A stretch of DNA of 17,941 nucleotides from JAKSCF01 sp028279945. Its GTDB lineage: Bacteria; Bacillota; Clostridia; Peptostreptococcales; JAAYPU01. The notes under the pieces are model-generated. The model was not told the origin of the DNA. It saw only the letters and a list, made by a program, of their open reading frames with translations, and did no database searches. The DNA lies in assembly GCA_028279945.1 (NCBI GenBank), contig JANQMT010000141.1, positions 1-17,941 of the forward strand, in the 5' to 3' direction. Positions 7,328-14,314 of the stretch are shown here, one piece after another; the stretch's first letter is position 1, and each line of letters opens with the position of its first letter. A program made the translations under genes and the position numbers.

Positions 7328-7376
7328 GGCAATGGCGCCTTAATACAGTAGAAAACTGCTATTAAGGTGCCTTTTT
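7328..7376 (+). promoter_or_regulatory. Attenuator 2 of amtB: candidate ANTAR-binding hairpin overlapping a terminator
   Basis: Hairpin GGC (7328-7330), hexaloop AATGGC (7331-7336), GCC (7337-7339), again with A1 and G4 in the loop. The overlapping terminator pairs GGCGCCTTAAT (7334-7344) with ATTAAGGTGCC (7361-7371) and an inner CAGT (7346-7349) with ACTG (7355-7358), followed by five T. Bases 7334-7339 are shared. The remaining leader, 7377-7544, has an isolated TATAAT at 7421-7426 without a good -35, a weak AATCT/AGATT pair before a T-run near 7500, and the TTGGAGG ribosome binding site of amtB. Confidence 0.75.
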
Positions 7377-7544
7377 GTTTTTCTGAAGGATTTATTTAAG
7401 TTTATAATTTATATTTATACTATAATTCAAAACCAATTAGTCTCTTAGGGAGTCGAGAATATTAAGAATGTAAATAACAATCTTTAAACATATAGATTTT
7501 TTTCTTCAGAATCAATACTTGAATAAAAAATTGGAGGTACAAAA

Positions 7545-8762
7545 ATGGAATATTCAATTGCAATCGATACGATGTGGGTATTAGTGGGAACAGCTTTAGT
7601 TCTGTTCATGCAGGCTGGATTTGCTATGGTGGAAACAGGATTTACACGTGCAAAAAATGCCGGAAATATAATAATGAAAAATATTATTGATTTGTCTGTT
7701 GGTTCAATTATGTTTTGGACAATAGGGTTTAGTATTATGTTTGGCTTAGATATGGGGGGATATATAGGTCAAATCGATTTGTTTTCCTCAGGAAGCTTTG
7801 AACATCTGGGATTAAACATTCCAAAAGAAGCATTTTTAATTTTTCAAACGGTATTTTGTGCTACTGCTGCTACCATCGTTTCAGGGGCTATGGCAGAAAG
7901 AACAAAATTTGTTGCATACATTGCCTATAGTATAATACTGTGCACTATTATTTATCCTGTGGCGGGTCATTGGATATGGGGCGGAGGATGGTTGGCACAA
8001 CAAGGCTTCCATGATTTTGCAGGATCAACAACTGTACACTCTTTAGGAGGATGGGCAGCATTAGTAGGAGCAAAAATCATTGGTCCGAGAGTAGGTAAAT
8101 ATAGCAAAAGCGGTCAATCAAATGTTATTCAAGGTCACAGCATAACGTTAGGCGCTTTAGGTGTATTTATATTATGGTTTGGATGGTTTGGATTTAATGC
8201 AGGATCAACTTTATCAGGTACCGATTTTTCCAGTATATCTCACATATTTTTAACCACAAACTTGGCTGCAGCAGCAGGGACTGTTTCAGCTATGGTGATA
8301 TCATTTATCCGGTATGGAAAGCCGGATGTTAGTATAACGTTAAACGGCGCCTTAGGCGGTCTGGTTGCAATCACAGCAGGAACGGATATTGTAGGTCCGA
8401 CAGGTGCGGTTATCATAGGAATTATTGCAGGGGCAGTCGTTATTTTTTCTATTGAGATGATCGACAAAGTTCTGAAAATCGATGATCCGGTTGGAGCCAT
8501 AGCGGTTCACGGTTTATGCGGTGCTGTTGGAACTGCATTGGTTGGTATATTTGCTGTTGACGGCGGATTATTATACGGAGGGGGATTAGAACTCTTAAGA
8601 GTACAGATTATAGGGATAATGGCGGTGGCATTTTGGACATTATTGACATGTACTATTATGTTCAAACTCATAGATTTGACTATTGGATTAAGAGTTGCAG
8701 AAGAGGAAGAGGAAAATGGTCTGGATATTGTAGAACATAACTTCGAAGGATATGCATCTTAA
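7545..8762 (+). CDS. amtB: Ammonium transporter AmtB
   Basis: A 405-residue membrane protein, the usual length for bacterial Amt with eleven transmembrane helices. Seen: MVETGFTRAKN (residues 28-38) at the periplasmic vestibule; AMAERTKF (115-122); DFAGSTTVHSLGG (157-169) with the first pore histidine H165; FGWFGFNAGS (212-221); and VHGLCGAVG (321-329) with the second pore histidine H322. Both histidines of the twin-His pore are present. Known: Amt trimers conduct ammonium across the cytoplasmic membrane and are blocked by GlnK inserting its T-loops. The C-terminal cytoplasmic tail is present. ATG 7545 has GGAGG 8 bases upstream. glnK follows 36 bases after the stop. The leader carries two attenuators that fit ANTAR control. 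Confidence 0.95.
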   Translation: MEYSIAIDTMWVLVGTALVLFMQAGFAMVETGFTRAKNAGNIIMKNIIDLSVGSIMFWTIGFSIMFGLDMGGYIGQIDLFSSGSFEHLGLNIPKEAFLIFQTVFCATAATIVSGAMAERTKFVAYIAYSIILCTIIYPVAGHWIWGGGWLAQQGFHDFAGSTTVHSLGGWAALVGAKIIGPRVGKYSKSGQSNVIQGHSITLGALGVFILWFGWFGFNAGSTLSGTDFSSISHIFLTTNLAAAAGTVSAMVISFIRYGKPDVSITLNGALGGLVAITAGTDIVGPTGAVIIGIIAGAVVIFSIEMIDKVLKIDDPVGAIAVHGLCGAVGTALVGIFAVDGGLLYGGGLELLRVQIIGIMAVAFWTLLTCTIMFKLIDLTIGLRVAEEEEENGLDIVEHNFEGYAS

Positions 8763-8798
8763 AAAAAAGTGTTGAAGAATCAGAGAGGAGGAATTGTA

Positions 8799-9149
8799 AT
8801 GGATAAAATCAAAAAGATTGAAATTATAACAAGAGTAAGACTCTATGAAGAATTGATTGAAGCATTGAACGTCATCGGTGTTACAGGAATGACGGTTACT
8901 CATGTTATGGGTCGGGGAAACCAAAAAGGCGTTATCCAGAATTACAGAGGCGTTAACTATACACCCAAACTGTTACAAAAAGTAAAAATCGAAATTGTTG
9001 CTATGGAAGAGTGTGTAGAGACTATTTTAGCAGAAGCTGAGAAAGTGTTAAGGACCAATTATCCGGGGGATGGAAAAATTTTCATATATGACATTACCAA
9101 TGTCGTTAGAATAAGAGATGGAAAACAAGGAAAGGAGGCGCTGGAATAA
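8799..9149 (+). CDS. glnK: P-II nitrogen regulatory protein GlnK
   Basis: A 116-residue protein. The N-terminus is the P-II beta strand KKIEIITRVRLYEELIEAL. The T-loop region runs GRGNQKGVIQNYRGVNY (38-54) with Y54 at the place of the classical uridylylation tyrosine. The C-terminal ligand loop is PGDGKIFIYDITNVVRIRDGK, which builds the ATP/2-oxoglutarate pocket. ATG 8799 is chosen over an upstream alternative at 8769 because AGAGGAGG ends about 7 bases before it and because the protein then begins at the usual P-II position. Known: P-II trimers sense ADP/ATP and 2-oxoglutarate and close the partner Amt channel when nitrogen is plentiful. The pairing with amtB makes that role very likely here. 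Whether Y54 is modified in this organism is unknown. No obvious terminator follows before the T-box promoter. Confidence 0.94.
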   Translation: MDKIKKIEIITRVRLYEELIEALNVIGVTGMTVTHVMGRGNQKGVIQNYRGVNYTPKLLQKVKIEIVAMEECVETILAEAEKVLRTNYPGDGKIFIYDITNVVRIRDGKQGKEALE

Positions 9150-9263
9150 TATCTTTGAAAGAAAATTTATGGATTTATTCGAATAATTAGAAAATTATAA
9201 TTTGAGCGTTTAATATTTCTAATGAATGAGAAAAATAAAATCATGCATTAATAGCAAAAAGAC

Positions 9264-9292
9264 TTGACGAATGCGTAAAATACTTTTAAAAT
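9264..9292 (+). promoter_or_regulatory. Promoter of the T-box leader
   Basis: TTGACG (9264-9269), a 17-base spacer and TAAAAT (9287-9292). The predicted start near 9299 lies at the 5' edge of the T-box leader. The 114 bases between glnK and this promoter hold no recognised feature. Confidence 0.78.
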
Positions 9293-9298
9293 GATTTT

Positions 9299-9607
9299 AA
9301 ATTGAGAACTTAATGAAGATTAAAACCATTATTAAAGACTATGAAGAGAAGAGTAAGCTTACTGGAAAGTTAAAGCGAGCCGGTGGTGGTGAAAGACCGG
9401 TAACCGGATGTATGCTGAAGAACATCTCTGAGTTTCTAACCAAAATCACGAGTAGTGAGAGTAGACTTAGACGGCACCAATCCGTTATCTATTGGACAGT
9501 ATAAGATTTTATAATTCTGTACTGAATAGAGTGAGCTAAATGCTAACCAGGGTGGTACCGCGAATCAACCTTTCGTCCCTATACAGGGATGAAAGGTTTT
9601 TATTTTT
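9299..9607 (+). promoter_or_regulatory. T-box riboswitch controlling the AspRS-GatCAB operon
   Basis: Seen: the 14-base T-box core AGGGTGGTACCGCG (9549-9562); the Stem I features GAGTA (9351-9355), AGCGAGCCGG and GGTGGTGAAAG (distal loop); a second AGTA motif near 9451 for the Stem II region; and a downstream terminator. AGGG (9549-9552) can pair with CCCT (9577-9580) to form the antiterminator, taking bases from the terminator stem. The likely specifier is AAC at 9438-9440 (Asn), in line with the Asn-tRNA-forming operon it precedes. However, ACC (9439-9441) and CAA (9441-9443) are also in the loop segment. The acceptor-pairing bulge is TGGT, which pairs best with a discriminator A and only by wobble with G. 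An open frame of 63 codons inside the leader is not a gene. Confidence 0.95.
9567..9607 (+). terminator. T-box attenuator terminator
   Basis: AACCTTTCGTCCCT (9567-9580) pairs with AGGGATGAAAGGTT (9585-9598) through a 14-bp stem with one G-T pair and a 4-base loop, followed by two T-runs. It is mutually exclusive with the T-box antiterminator. Confidence 0.93.
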
Positions 9608-9647
9608 GTTAGAGTAAAACTGTAAAAGAAAAAAATAGGAGGGACCT

Positions 9648-10937
9648 ATGGAAAGAAGTTTTATATCACAATTGACGACACAATCAGAAAATGTATGCTT
9701 GCAAGGATGGATACACAAAATAAAAGAATTTAAAGATTTTGCTTTTGTTATTTTAAGAGATTGCTCTGGTGTTGTACAGCTGGTGATTGACAATGATGAG
9801 ACTCTTAAAGCATTACAATTGGAAATGTCTGTGGAAGTGCAGGGGAAAGTATTAGAAAACAAAAAAGCGACGGGCGGGGTTGAAGTAAAGGTAGACGCAT
9901 TAAAAATACTAGGCAAAACATATTATGACTTGCTTCCATTTGCTATTAACGGTAAAGAAATACAGACGACATTAGAAACCGAGTTGGATTATAGGAGTAT
10001 GAGTTTACGCAGACCTGATAGAAGAGCAGTCTTTAAAGTTCAAGAGGAAATCGTAGAGGCTTTTCGTACTTATTTTAGAGAACATAACTTTTCTGAAATT
10101 CATACGCCTAAAATCATTGGCAGCGAAACAGAAGGCGGTTCCGAGGTGTTTACCGTTAATTATTTCGACCGCAGAACTTTTTTAGCTCAAAGTCCTCAGT
10201 TTTATAAGCAGATGATGGTGGGCGCCGGATTTGAGAGAGTATTTGAAATTGGTCATGCCTATCGAGCGGAATCACATAACACATGGCGCCACTTAAATGA
10301 ATATGTGAGTTTAGATGTGGAAATGGCATTCATTGAAGATGAATATGACTTGATGAATCTGGAAGAAGATTTGATGAAACATATTTTTTCTCATCTAAAT
10401 GAAAGCTGTGCAAAAGAGCTGGCTATGTACAAGGTAGAATTGCCAAAAATAAAAGAAATACCAAGGATTCCGCTGGCAGATGCTCAAAGAATACTACTTG
10501 AAAAGTTTGGCAAAAAATCTCCGGTAGGAAATATTGACGCTGAGGGAGAGAGCCTTTTTATGAAACATGTAAAGGAAGAATACCAGAGTGACTTTGTATT
10601 CCTAACCAAGTATCCTGCCTCAAAGCGTCCCGTATATACCATGCCGGATGATCAATTGGAAGGCATGACCAAAAGCTTTGATTTAATCTATAAGGGATTA
10701 GAAATCACTACCGGTGGACAAAGAATTCATGACTATGAAATGTTAAAGCAAAATATGATTGACTTTGGGTGCAATCCTGATGATTTTGATTTTTATTTAG
10801 ATAGTTTTCGCTATGGTATGCCGCCCCATGGAGGATATGCCATTGGGCTGGAACGTATTACCATGATGATTTTGGGTCTAGATAATATAAGAAAAGCTAC
10901 TTTATTACCAAGAGATATGAAGAGGATAACACCATAA
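9648..10937 (+). CDS. aspS: Archaeal-type aspartyl-tRNA synthetase, probably non-discriminating (AspRS2)
   Basis: A 429-residue class IIb synthetase, much shorter than the usual bacterial AspRS (about 590) because it lacks the bacterial insertion domain. The N-terminal OB-fold anticodon domain spans roughly residues 1-105. The catalytic core has class II motif 1 near PKIIGSETEGGSEVF, motif 2 FEIGHAYRAESHNTWRHLNE, and motif 3 YGMPPHGGYAIGLERI. In the OB-fold the segment GWIHKIKE carries histidine (H23) at the place of the tryptophan that discriminating archaeal AspRS use to reject the Asn anticodon; His there is known from non-discriminating enzymes. Inference: it charges both tRNA-Asp and tRNA-Asn with aspartate, the latter then amidated by GatCAB encoded directly downstream. 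ATG 9648 has AGGAGGGA 7 bases upstream. It is not AsnRS, despite sharing the class IIb core. Confidence 0.88.
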   Translation: MERSFISQLTTQSENVCLQGWIHKIKEFKDFAFVILRDCSGVVQLVIDNDETLKALQLEMSVEVQGKVLENKKATGGVEVKVDALKILGKTYYDLLPFAINGKEIQTTLETELDYRSMSLRRPDRRAVFKVQEEIVEAFRTYFREHNFSEIHTPKIIGSETEGGSEVFTVNYFDRRTFLAQSPQFYKQMMVGAGFERVFEIGHAYRAESHNTWRHLNEYVSLDVEMAFIEDEYDLMNLEEDLMKHIFSHLNESCAKELAMYKVELPKIKEIPRIPLADAQRILLEKFGKKSPVGNIDAEGESLFMKHVKEEYQSDFVFLTKYPASKRPVYTMPDDQLEGMTKSFDLIYKGLEITTGGQRIHDYEMLKQNMIDFGCNPDDFDFYLDSFRYGMPPHGGYAIGLERITMMILGLDNIRKATLLPRDMKRITP

Positions 10938-10948
10938 GGAGGGATAAC

Positions 10949-11233
10949 ATGAAAATAAGTAAAGAAGAAGTACAATACATTGCAAAATTGGCGAAATTAT
11001 CTTTTTCGGAAGAAGAAATTGATCAACTATCCGGTGAATTTGATGCTATACTAACTCATTTTGATAACTTGAATAAGGTAGACCTGGAAAATATGCCTGT
11101 CTATGAGTTTAAAGAAAAAGTGTCCGTATTAAGAAAAGATGACATGAAGATATTTCATGAAAAACAAGCATTGTTTAAAAATGTGAAAAAAATGCGTGAA
11201 ACCTATATTGAAATCCCTAAGATTGTAGAGTAA
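10949..11233 (+). CDS. gatC: Asp/Glu-tRNA amidotransferase subunit C
   Basis: A 94-residue protein of normal GatC length. It begins MKISKEEVQYIAKLAKLSFSEEE, the conserved N-terminal helix block, followed by the segment NLNKVDLENMPVYEF (the family usually reads VDTDGVEPM here) and a C-terminal LRKDD region. Known: GatC is a small linker that wraps around GatA and GatB and stabilises the heterotrimer. It starts 11 bases after the aspS stop codon with AAGGAGGGA upstream. The order aspS-gatC-gatA-gatB under one T-box suggests the components of an Asp-tRNA(Asn) transamidation complex are made together. Confidence 0.93.
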   Translation: MKISKEEVQYIAKLAKLSFSEEEIDQLSGEFDAILTHFDNLNKVDLENMPVYEFKEKVSVLRKDDMKIFHEKQALFKNVKKMRETYIEIPKIVE

Positions 11234-11246
11234 GGAGGAGATCATT

Positions 11247-12722
11247 TTGCCAATAGAAAATATGACAATTTCACAAATTAAGTCACGGTTAATCGACAAG
11301 CAGTTCTCCTGCAAAGAACTAACGGAAGCATACCTAAACAGAATCCATGAGATAGACAACAAAGTAAAAGCATTTTTATCCGTTCATAGAGAAAGCGCTT
11401 TACAAAAAGCAAAAGAAGTAGATGAAAAAATAGCAAAGGGAGAAAGTTTAGGGAAATTAGAAGGCATCCCTATAGCATTAAAAGATAATATTTGTACCAA
11501 TGGAATGAAAACCACTTGTGCATCAAAAATGCTTGAAGATTATATACCACCTTATGACGCTACCGTAACAAAGAAACTAAAAGAAGCAGGCACTGTACTA
11601 ATAGGCAAGACCAATATGGATGAATTTGCTATGGGGTCTTCTACAGAAAACTCTTTTTTTCAAAATACACATAATCCCTGGGATCTAAAGAAGGTCCCAG
11701 GAGGGTCTTCGGGAGGATCTGCAGCAGCAGTAGCAGCAGGGCTAACGCCATTATCCTATGGTTCCGATACAGGTGGGTCTATCCGTCAACCGGCAGCATT
11801 TTGTGGCCTTGTGGGGATGAAACCAACCTATGGATTGGTTTCTAGATTTGGGTTAATTGCATTTGGTTCCTCCTTGGATCAGATTGGCCCTTTGGCAAAG
11901 ACGGTAGAGGATTGTGCCCTTGGACTTGAGGCGGTCGCAGGCCATGACCCAATGGACAGTACCAGCGTAAAAAAGCCCATAGAACCGGATTATACAACGG
12001 ATATTTATAAAGGCATTGATGGCATGAAAATTGGTATTCCTAAAGAATACTTAGGGGATGGACTTTCCGGTGAGATTAAGGAGAAGGTACTGGACAGTCT
12101 AAAAACTTTGGAAAGCCTAGGGGCAAAAGTAGAGGAGTTTGATATGCCTTTAGGGGAGACAGAGCTGTCGGCTTATTATATTGTTTCATCGGCAGAAGCC
12201 AGTTCTAACTTAGCACGTTATGACGGAATACGCTATGGATATCGCACTGAAAACTTTGAAGAAACAGAGGACCTTATATTAAAAACCAGAACAGAAGGAT
12301 TTGGAAAAGAGGTAAAGCGTAGGATTATGTTAGGAACTTATGTGTTATCCTCCGGATATTATGATGCTTATTATAAAAAAGCATTGCAGTATCGAAATAA
12401 ACTGCGTGATATGTTCCAAGACGCTTTTAAAAAATATGATTTAATTGCCGGACCAACATCCCCTGTGCTGCCTTTTGGAATAGGAGCAAAAGTGGATCAT
12501 CCATTGGAAATGTATTTGGCGGACATCTATACGGTCAATGTGAACTTAGCAGGAATTCCTGCCATCTCCATGCCATGTGGCATGAGTGATTCCAACCTGC
12601 CAATAGGATTACAGCTATTGGGCAATCATTATCAAGAGAAAAAATTATTCCAGGCAGCCTATGCCTTGGAACAAGAACTGGGTCTTTGCCTGCAAATACC
12701 GTCGGTAAAGGAGGCGTTATAA
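11247..12722 (+). CDS. gatA: Asp/Glu-tRNA amidotransferase subunit A (glutaminase/amidase)
   Basis: A 491-residue amidase-signature enzyme. The catalytic Ser-cis-Ser-Lys triad is complete: K79 in GIPIALKDN, S154 in PGGSSGGS and S178 in SDTGGSIRQP, the same numbering as the well-studied staphylococcal enzyme. Known: GatA hydrolyses glutamine and sends ammonia through a tunnel to GatB. Start choice: TTG 11247 lies 8 bases after GGAGG (11234-11238), while the first ATG at 11262 would be 23 bases away, so the TTG start is preferred. It begins 13 bases after gatC and overlaps gatB by one base (TAATG). The enzyme consumes glutamine supplied by the GlnA encoded 1.6 kb downstream. Confidence 0.95.
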   Translation: MPIENMTISQIKSRLIDKQFSCKELTEAYLNRIHEIDNKVKAFLSVHRESALQKAKEVDEKIAKGESLGKLEGIPIALKDNICTNGMKTTCASKMLEDYIPPYDATVTKKLKEAGTVLIGKTNMDEFAMGSSTENSFFQNTHNPWDLKKVPGGSSGGSAAAVAAGLTPLSYGSDTGGSIRQPAAFCGLVGMKPTYGLVSRFGLIAFGSSLDQIGPLAKTVEDCALGLEAVAGHDPMDSTSVKKPIEPDYTTDIYKGIDGMKIGIPKEYLGDGLSGEIKEKVLDSLKTLESLGAKVEEFDMPLGETELSAYYIVSSAEASSNLARYDGIRYGYRTENFEETEDLILKTRTEGFGKEVKRRIMLGTYVLSSGYYDAYYKKALQYRNKLRDMFQDAFKKYDLIAGPTSPVLPFGIGAKVDHPLEMYLADIYTVNVNLAGIPAISMPCGMSDSNLPIGLQLLGNHYQEKKLFQAAYALEQELGLCLQIPSVKEAL

Positions 12723-14140
12723 TGGGTTTGGAGATAATTGTTGGTTTAGAAATCCATGTGGAATTGAATACTCAATCCAAGATATTTTGCTCGTGTTCTA
12801 CGAAATTCGGAGCAGAACCAAATGAAAATACTTGCCCTATATGTATAGGATTACCGGGTACTTTACCGGTACTGAACGAGGAAGTTGTTAATCTGGCTAT
12901 TCGTGCGGGAAGGGCATTAAACTGTGAAATACAGCTGGTGAATAAGACCGATAGAAAGAATTATTTCTATCCGGATTTGCCAAAGGCGTATCAAATTTCT
13001 CAGTTTGACCTGCCTATATGTACCAATGGACATGTTACGATTAATGTGGGAGGTAATACTAAGAATATTCGATTAACAAGAATTCACATTGAAGAAGATG
13101 CAGGAAAACTCATCCATCTTGAAGATGAACCTGTATCTTTAGTGGATTATAATCGTACGGGGGTACCCTTGATAGAAATTGTATCAGAGCCTGATATAAG
13201 GTCAGCTGAAGAAGCAGTTGCTTTTCTAAAAACTTTGAAAGGCGTATTAGAATATGGCGAAATTTCCGACTGTCGAATGGAGCAAGGTTCTCTAAGATGT
13301 GATGTCAATATTTCAGTAAGGGAAATCGGTCAAGAGACCTACAATACAAAAGTGGAAATCAAGAATTTAAATTCATTTAAAGAGGTTGCTAAGGCTATTG
13401 AGAAGGAAGAAAAAAGGCAAAAGGAACTATATTCATACGGAGAAGGACATAAGGTCAAGCAGGAAACGAGAAAATGGGATGCGGCAAAAGGAAGAACTGT
13501 ACCCATGCGCTCAAAGGAAGATGCGCATGACTATAGATATTTCCCTGAGCCCGACTTGCCACCGGTGTTTATTTCTACGGAGCAAGTGGAAAAGATTGAA
13601 GGATTTATACCGGAACTTCCTACAGAAAAGAAGAGACGATTTATGGAAGAGTATGGTTTAGGAGAAAAAGAAATCGAGATTATTATCACAGAAAAACGGC
13701 TGGCAGACTATTTTGAAAAGGTTGTATCCCTAGATTGTAAACCTAAAGAAGTATCTAACTGGATAACTGTAGAAATGTTGCGAGTTCTTAAAAACGTTGA
13801 AGAAATTCCTGTTAGAGTAGAAGGTTTAGCTAAGCTCATTCAATTGGTTGAAAAAAAGATAATCAGTCGTTCTGCTGCTAAAGAGGTTTTTGACGAAATG
13901 GTATATACAGATATGGACCCAGAAGAGATTGTTAGAGACAAGGGGCTGATTCAGATGAGCGATACTGGAGAATTAGAAAGTATTGCAGAAGATGTTCTAG
14001 CTCGGAATTCCAAAGCAGTAGAAGATTTTCGCAGTGGAAAGACTCAAGTTATTGGTTTTCTGGTTGGCCAAATGATGAAGGCAACCAAAGGAAAAGCAAA
14101 TCCTGCATTAGCAAAGGCGCTGTTAGAAAAAAAGCTATAA
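12722..14140 (+). CDS. gatB: Asp/Glu-tRNA amidotransferase subunit B
   Basis: A 472-residue protein of the expected length. The N-terminal cradle domain starts IIVGLEIHVELNT (residues 5-17), then the zinc site C23-S-C25 and C38-P-I-C41. RKNYFYPDLPKAYQISQ is the conserved kinase/amidation active-site region. The C-terminal helical and YqeY-like tail domain binds the tRNA elbow and ends with NPALAKALLEKKL. Known: GatB phosphorylates Asp or Glu on misacylated tRNA and amidates it using ammonia from GatA. ATG 12722 is chosen because AAAGGAGG (12708-12715) lies 6 bases upstream and the start overlaps the gatA stop. A longer reading from 12686 lies inside gatA and has no ribosome binding site. No clear terminator separates it from the glnA promoter 38 bases on. 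Confidence 0.95.
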   Translation: MGLEIIVGLEIHVELNTQSKIFCSCSTKFGAEPNENTCPICIGLPGTLPVLNEEVVNLAIRAGRALNCEIQLVNKTDRKNYFYPDLPKAYQISQFDLPICTNGHVTINVGGNTKNIRLTRIHIEEDAGKLIHLEDEPVSLVDYNRTGVPLIEIVSEPDIRSAEEAVAFLKTLKGVLEYGEISDCRMEQGSLRCDVNISVREIGQETYNTKVEIKNLNSFKEVAKAIEKEEKRQKELYSYGEGHKVKQETRKWDAAKGRTVPMRSKEDAHDYRYFPEPDLPPVFISTEQVEKIEGFIPELPTEKKRRFMEEYGLGEKEIEIIITEKRLADYFEKVVSLDCKPKEVSNWITVEMLRVLKNVEEIPVRVEGLAKLIQLVEKKIISRSAAKEVFDEMVYTDMDPEEIVRDKGLIQMSDTGELESIAEDVLARNSKAVEDFRSGKTQVIGFLVGQMMKATKGKANPALAKALLEKKL

Positions 14141-14178
14141 TGAAATACGAAAGATAATGACAGAATATAAAAAAAAGA

Positions 14179-14208
14179 TTGACATTTTACTTTTTCAGGG
14201 ACTATAAT
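14179..14208 (+). promoter_or_regulatory. Promoter of glnA
   Basis: TTGACA (14179-14184), an 18-base spacer and TATAAT (14203-14208), both perfect boxes. The transcript should start near 14215, only about 17 bases before the candidate ANTAR hairpin. The bases between are all A or T. Confidence 0.87.
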
Positions 14209-14231
14209 ATATTATAAATTAATATTATTTA

Positions 14232-14288
14232 GGCAATGAAGTCTACATCAATGGAATATTTTGTTCCATTTGTTGTGGACTTTTTTTA
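14232..14288 (+). promoter_or_regulatory. glnA attenuator: candidate ANTAR-binding hairpin overlapping a terminator
   Basis: Hairpin GGC (14232-14234), hexaloop AATGAA (14235-14240), GTC (14241-14243), extendable by an A-T pair at 14231/14244. A1 and G4 of the loop are conserved with both amtB sites. The overlapping terminator pairs AAGTC-T-ACA (14239-14247) with TGT-G-GACTT (14274-14282) and AATGGAA (14250-14256) with TTCCATT (14264-14270), with a small internal loop, then T-rich DNA. Bases 14239-14243 are shared. The next gene but one encodes an ANTAR protein, which makes this the natural cis target. Inference: antitermination when glutamine is short. Confidence 0.78.
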
Positions 14289-14314
14289 TTTTCTGAATAA
14301 AAAGGAGGATTATT

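Noticed and set aside
7486..7507. Third terminator just before amtB (AATCT/AGATT with T-run)
   Set aside because: Only 5 AT-rich base pairs with a 10-base loop, too weak compared with the two upstream.
7235..7544. A metabolite riboswitch (such as a glutamine-type aptamer) in the amtB leader
   Set aside because: No known aptamer core is visible; the structures present are explained by two terminators with overlapping small hairpins.
8769..8798. Upstream alternative start for glnK
   Set aside because: The extra residues include the translated ribosome binding site, and P-II proteins begin at the MDKIKKIE position.
9313..9504. 63-codon plus-strand ORF before aspS
   Set aside because: It lies wholly inside the T-box leader, has no good ribosome binding site, and its bases are explained by Stem I and Stem II of the riboswitch.
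12686..12721. Upstream start for gatB inside gatA
   Set aside because: There is no ribosome binding site before it, whereas AAAGGAGG serves ATG 12722, and GatB proteins begin near MGLEIIVGLEIH.
13386..13661. 91-codon plus-strand ORF
   Set aside because: It lies in another frame of gatB, has a composition dominated by Arg and Lys from AG-rich DNA, and no recognisable motif.
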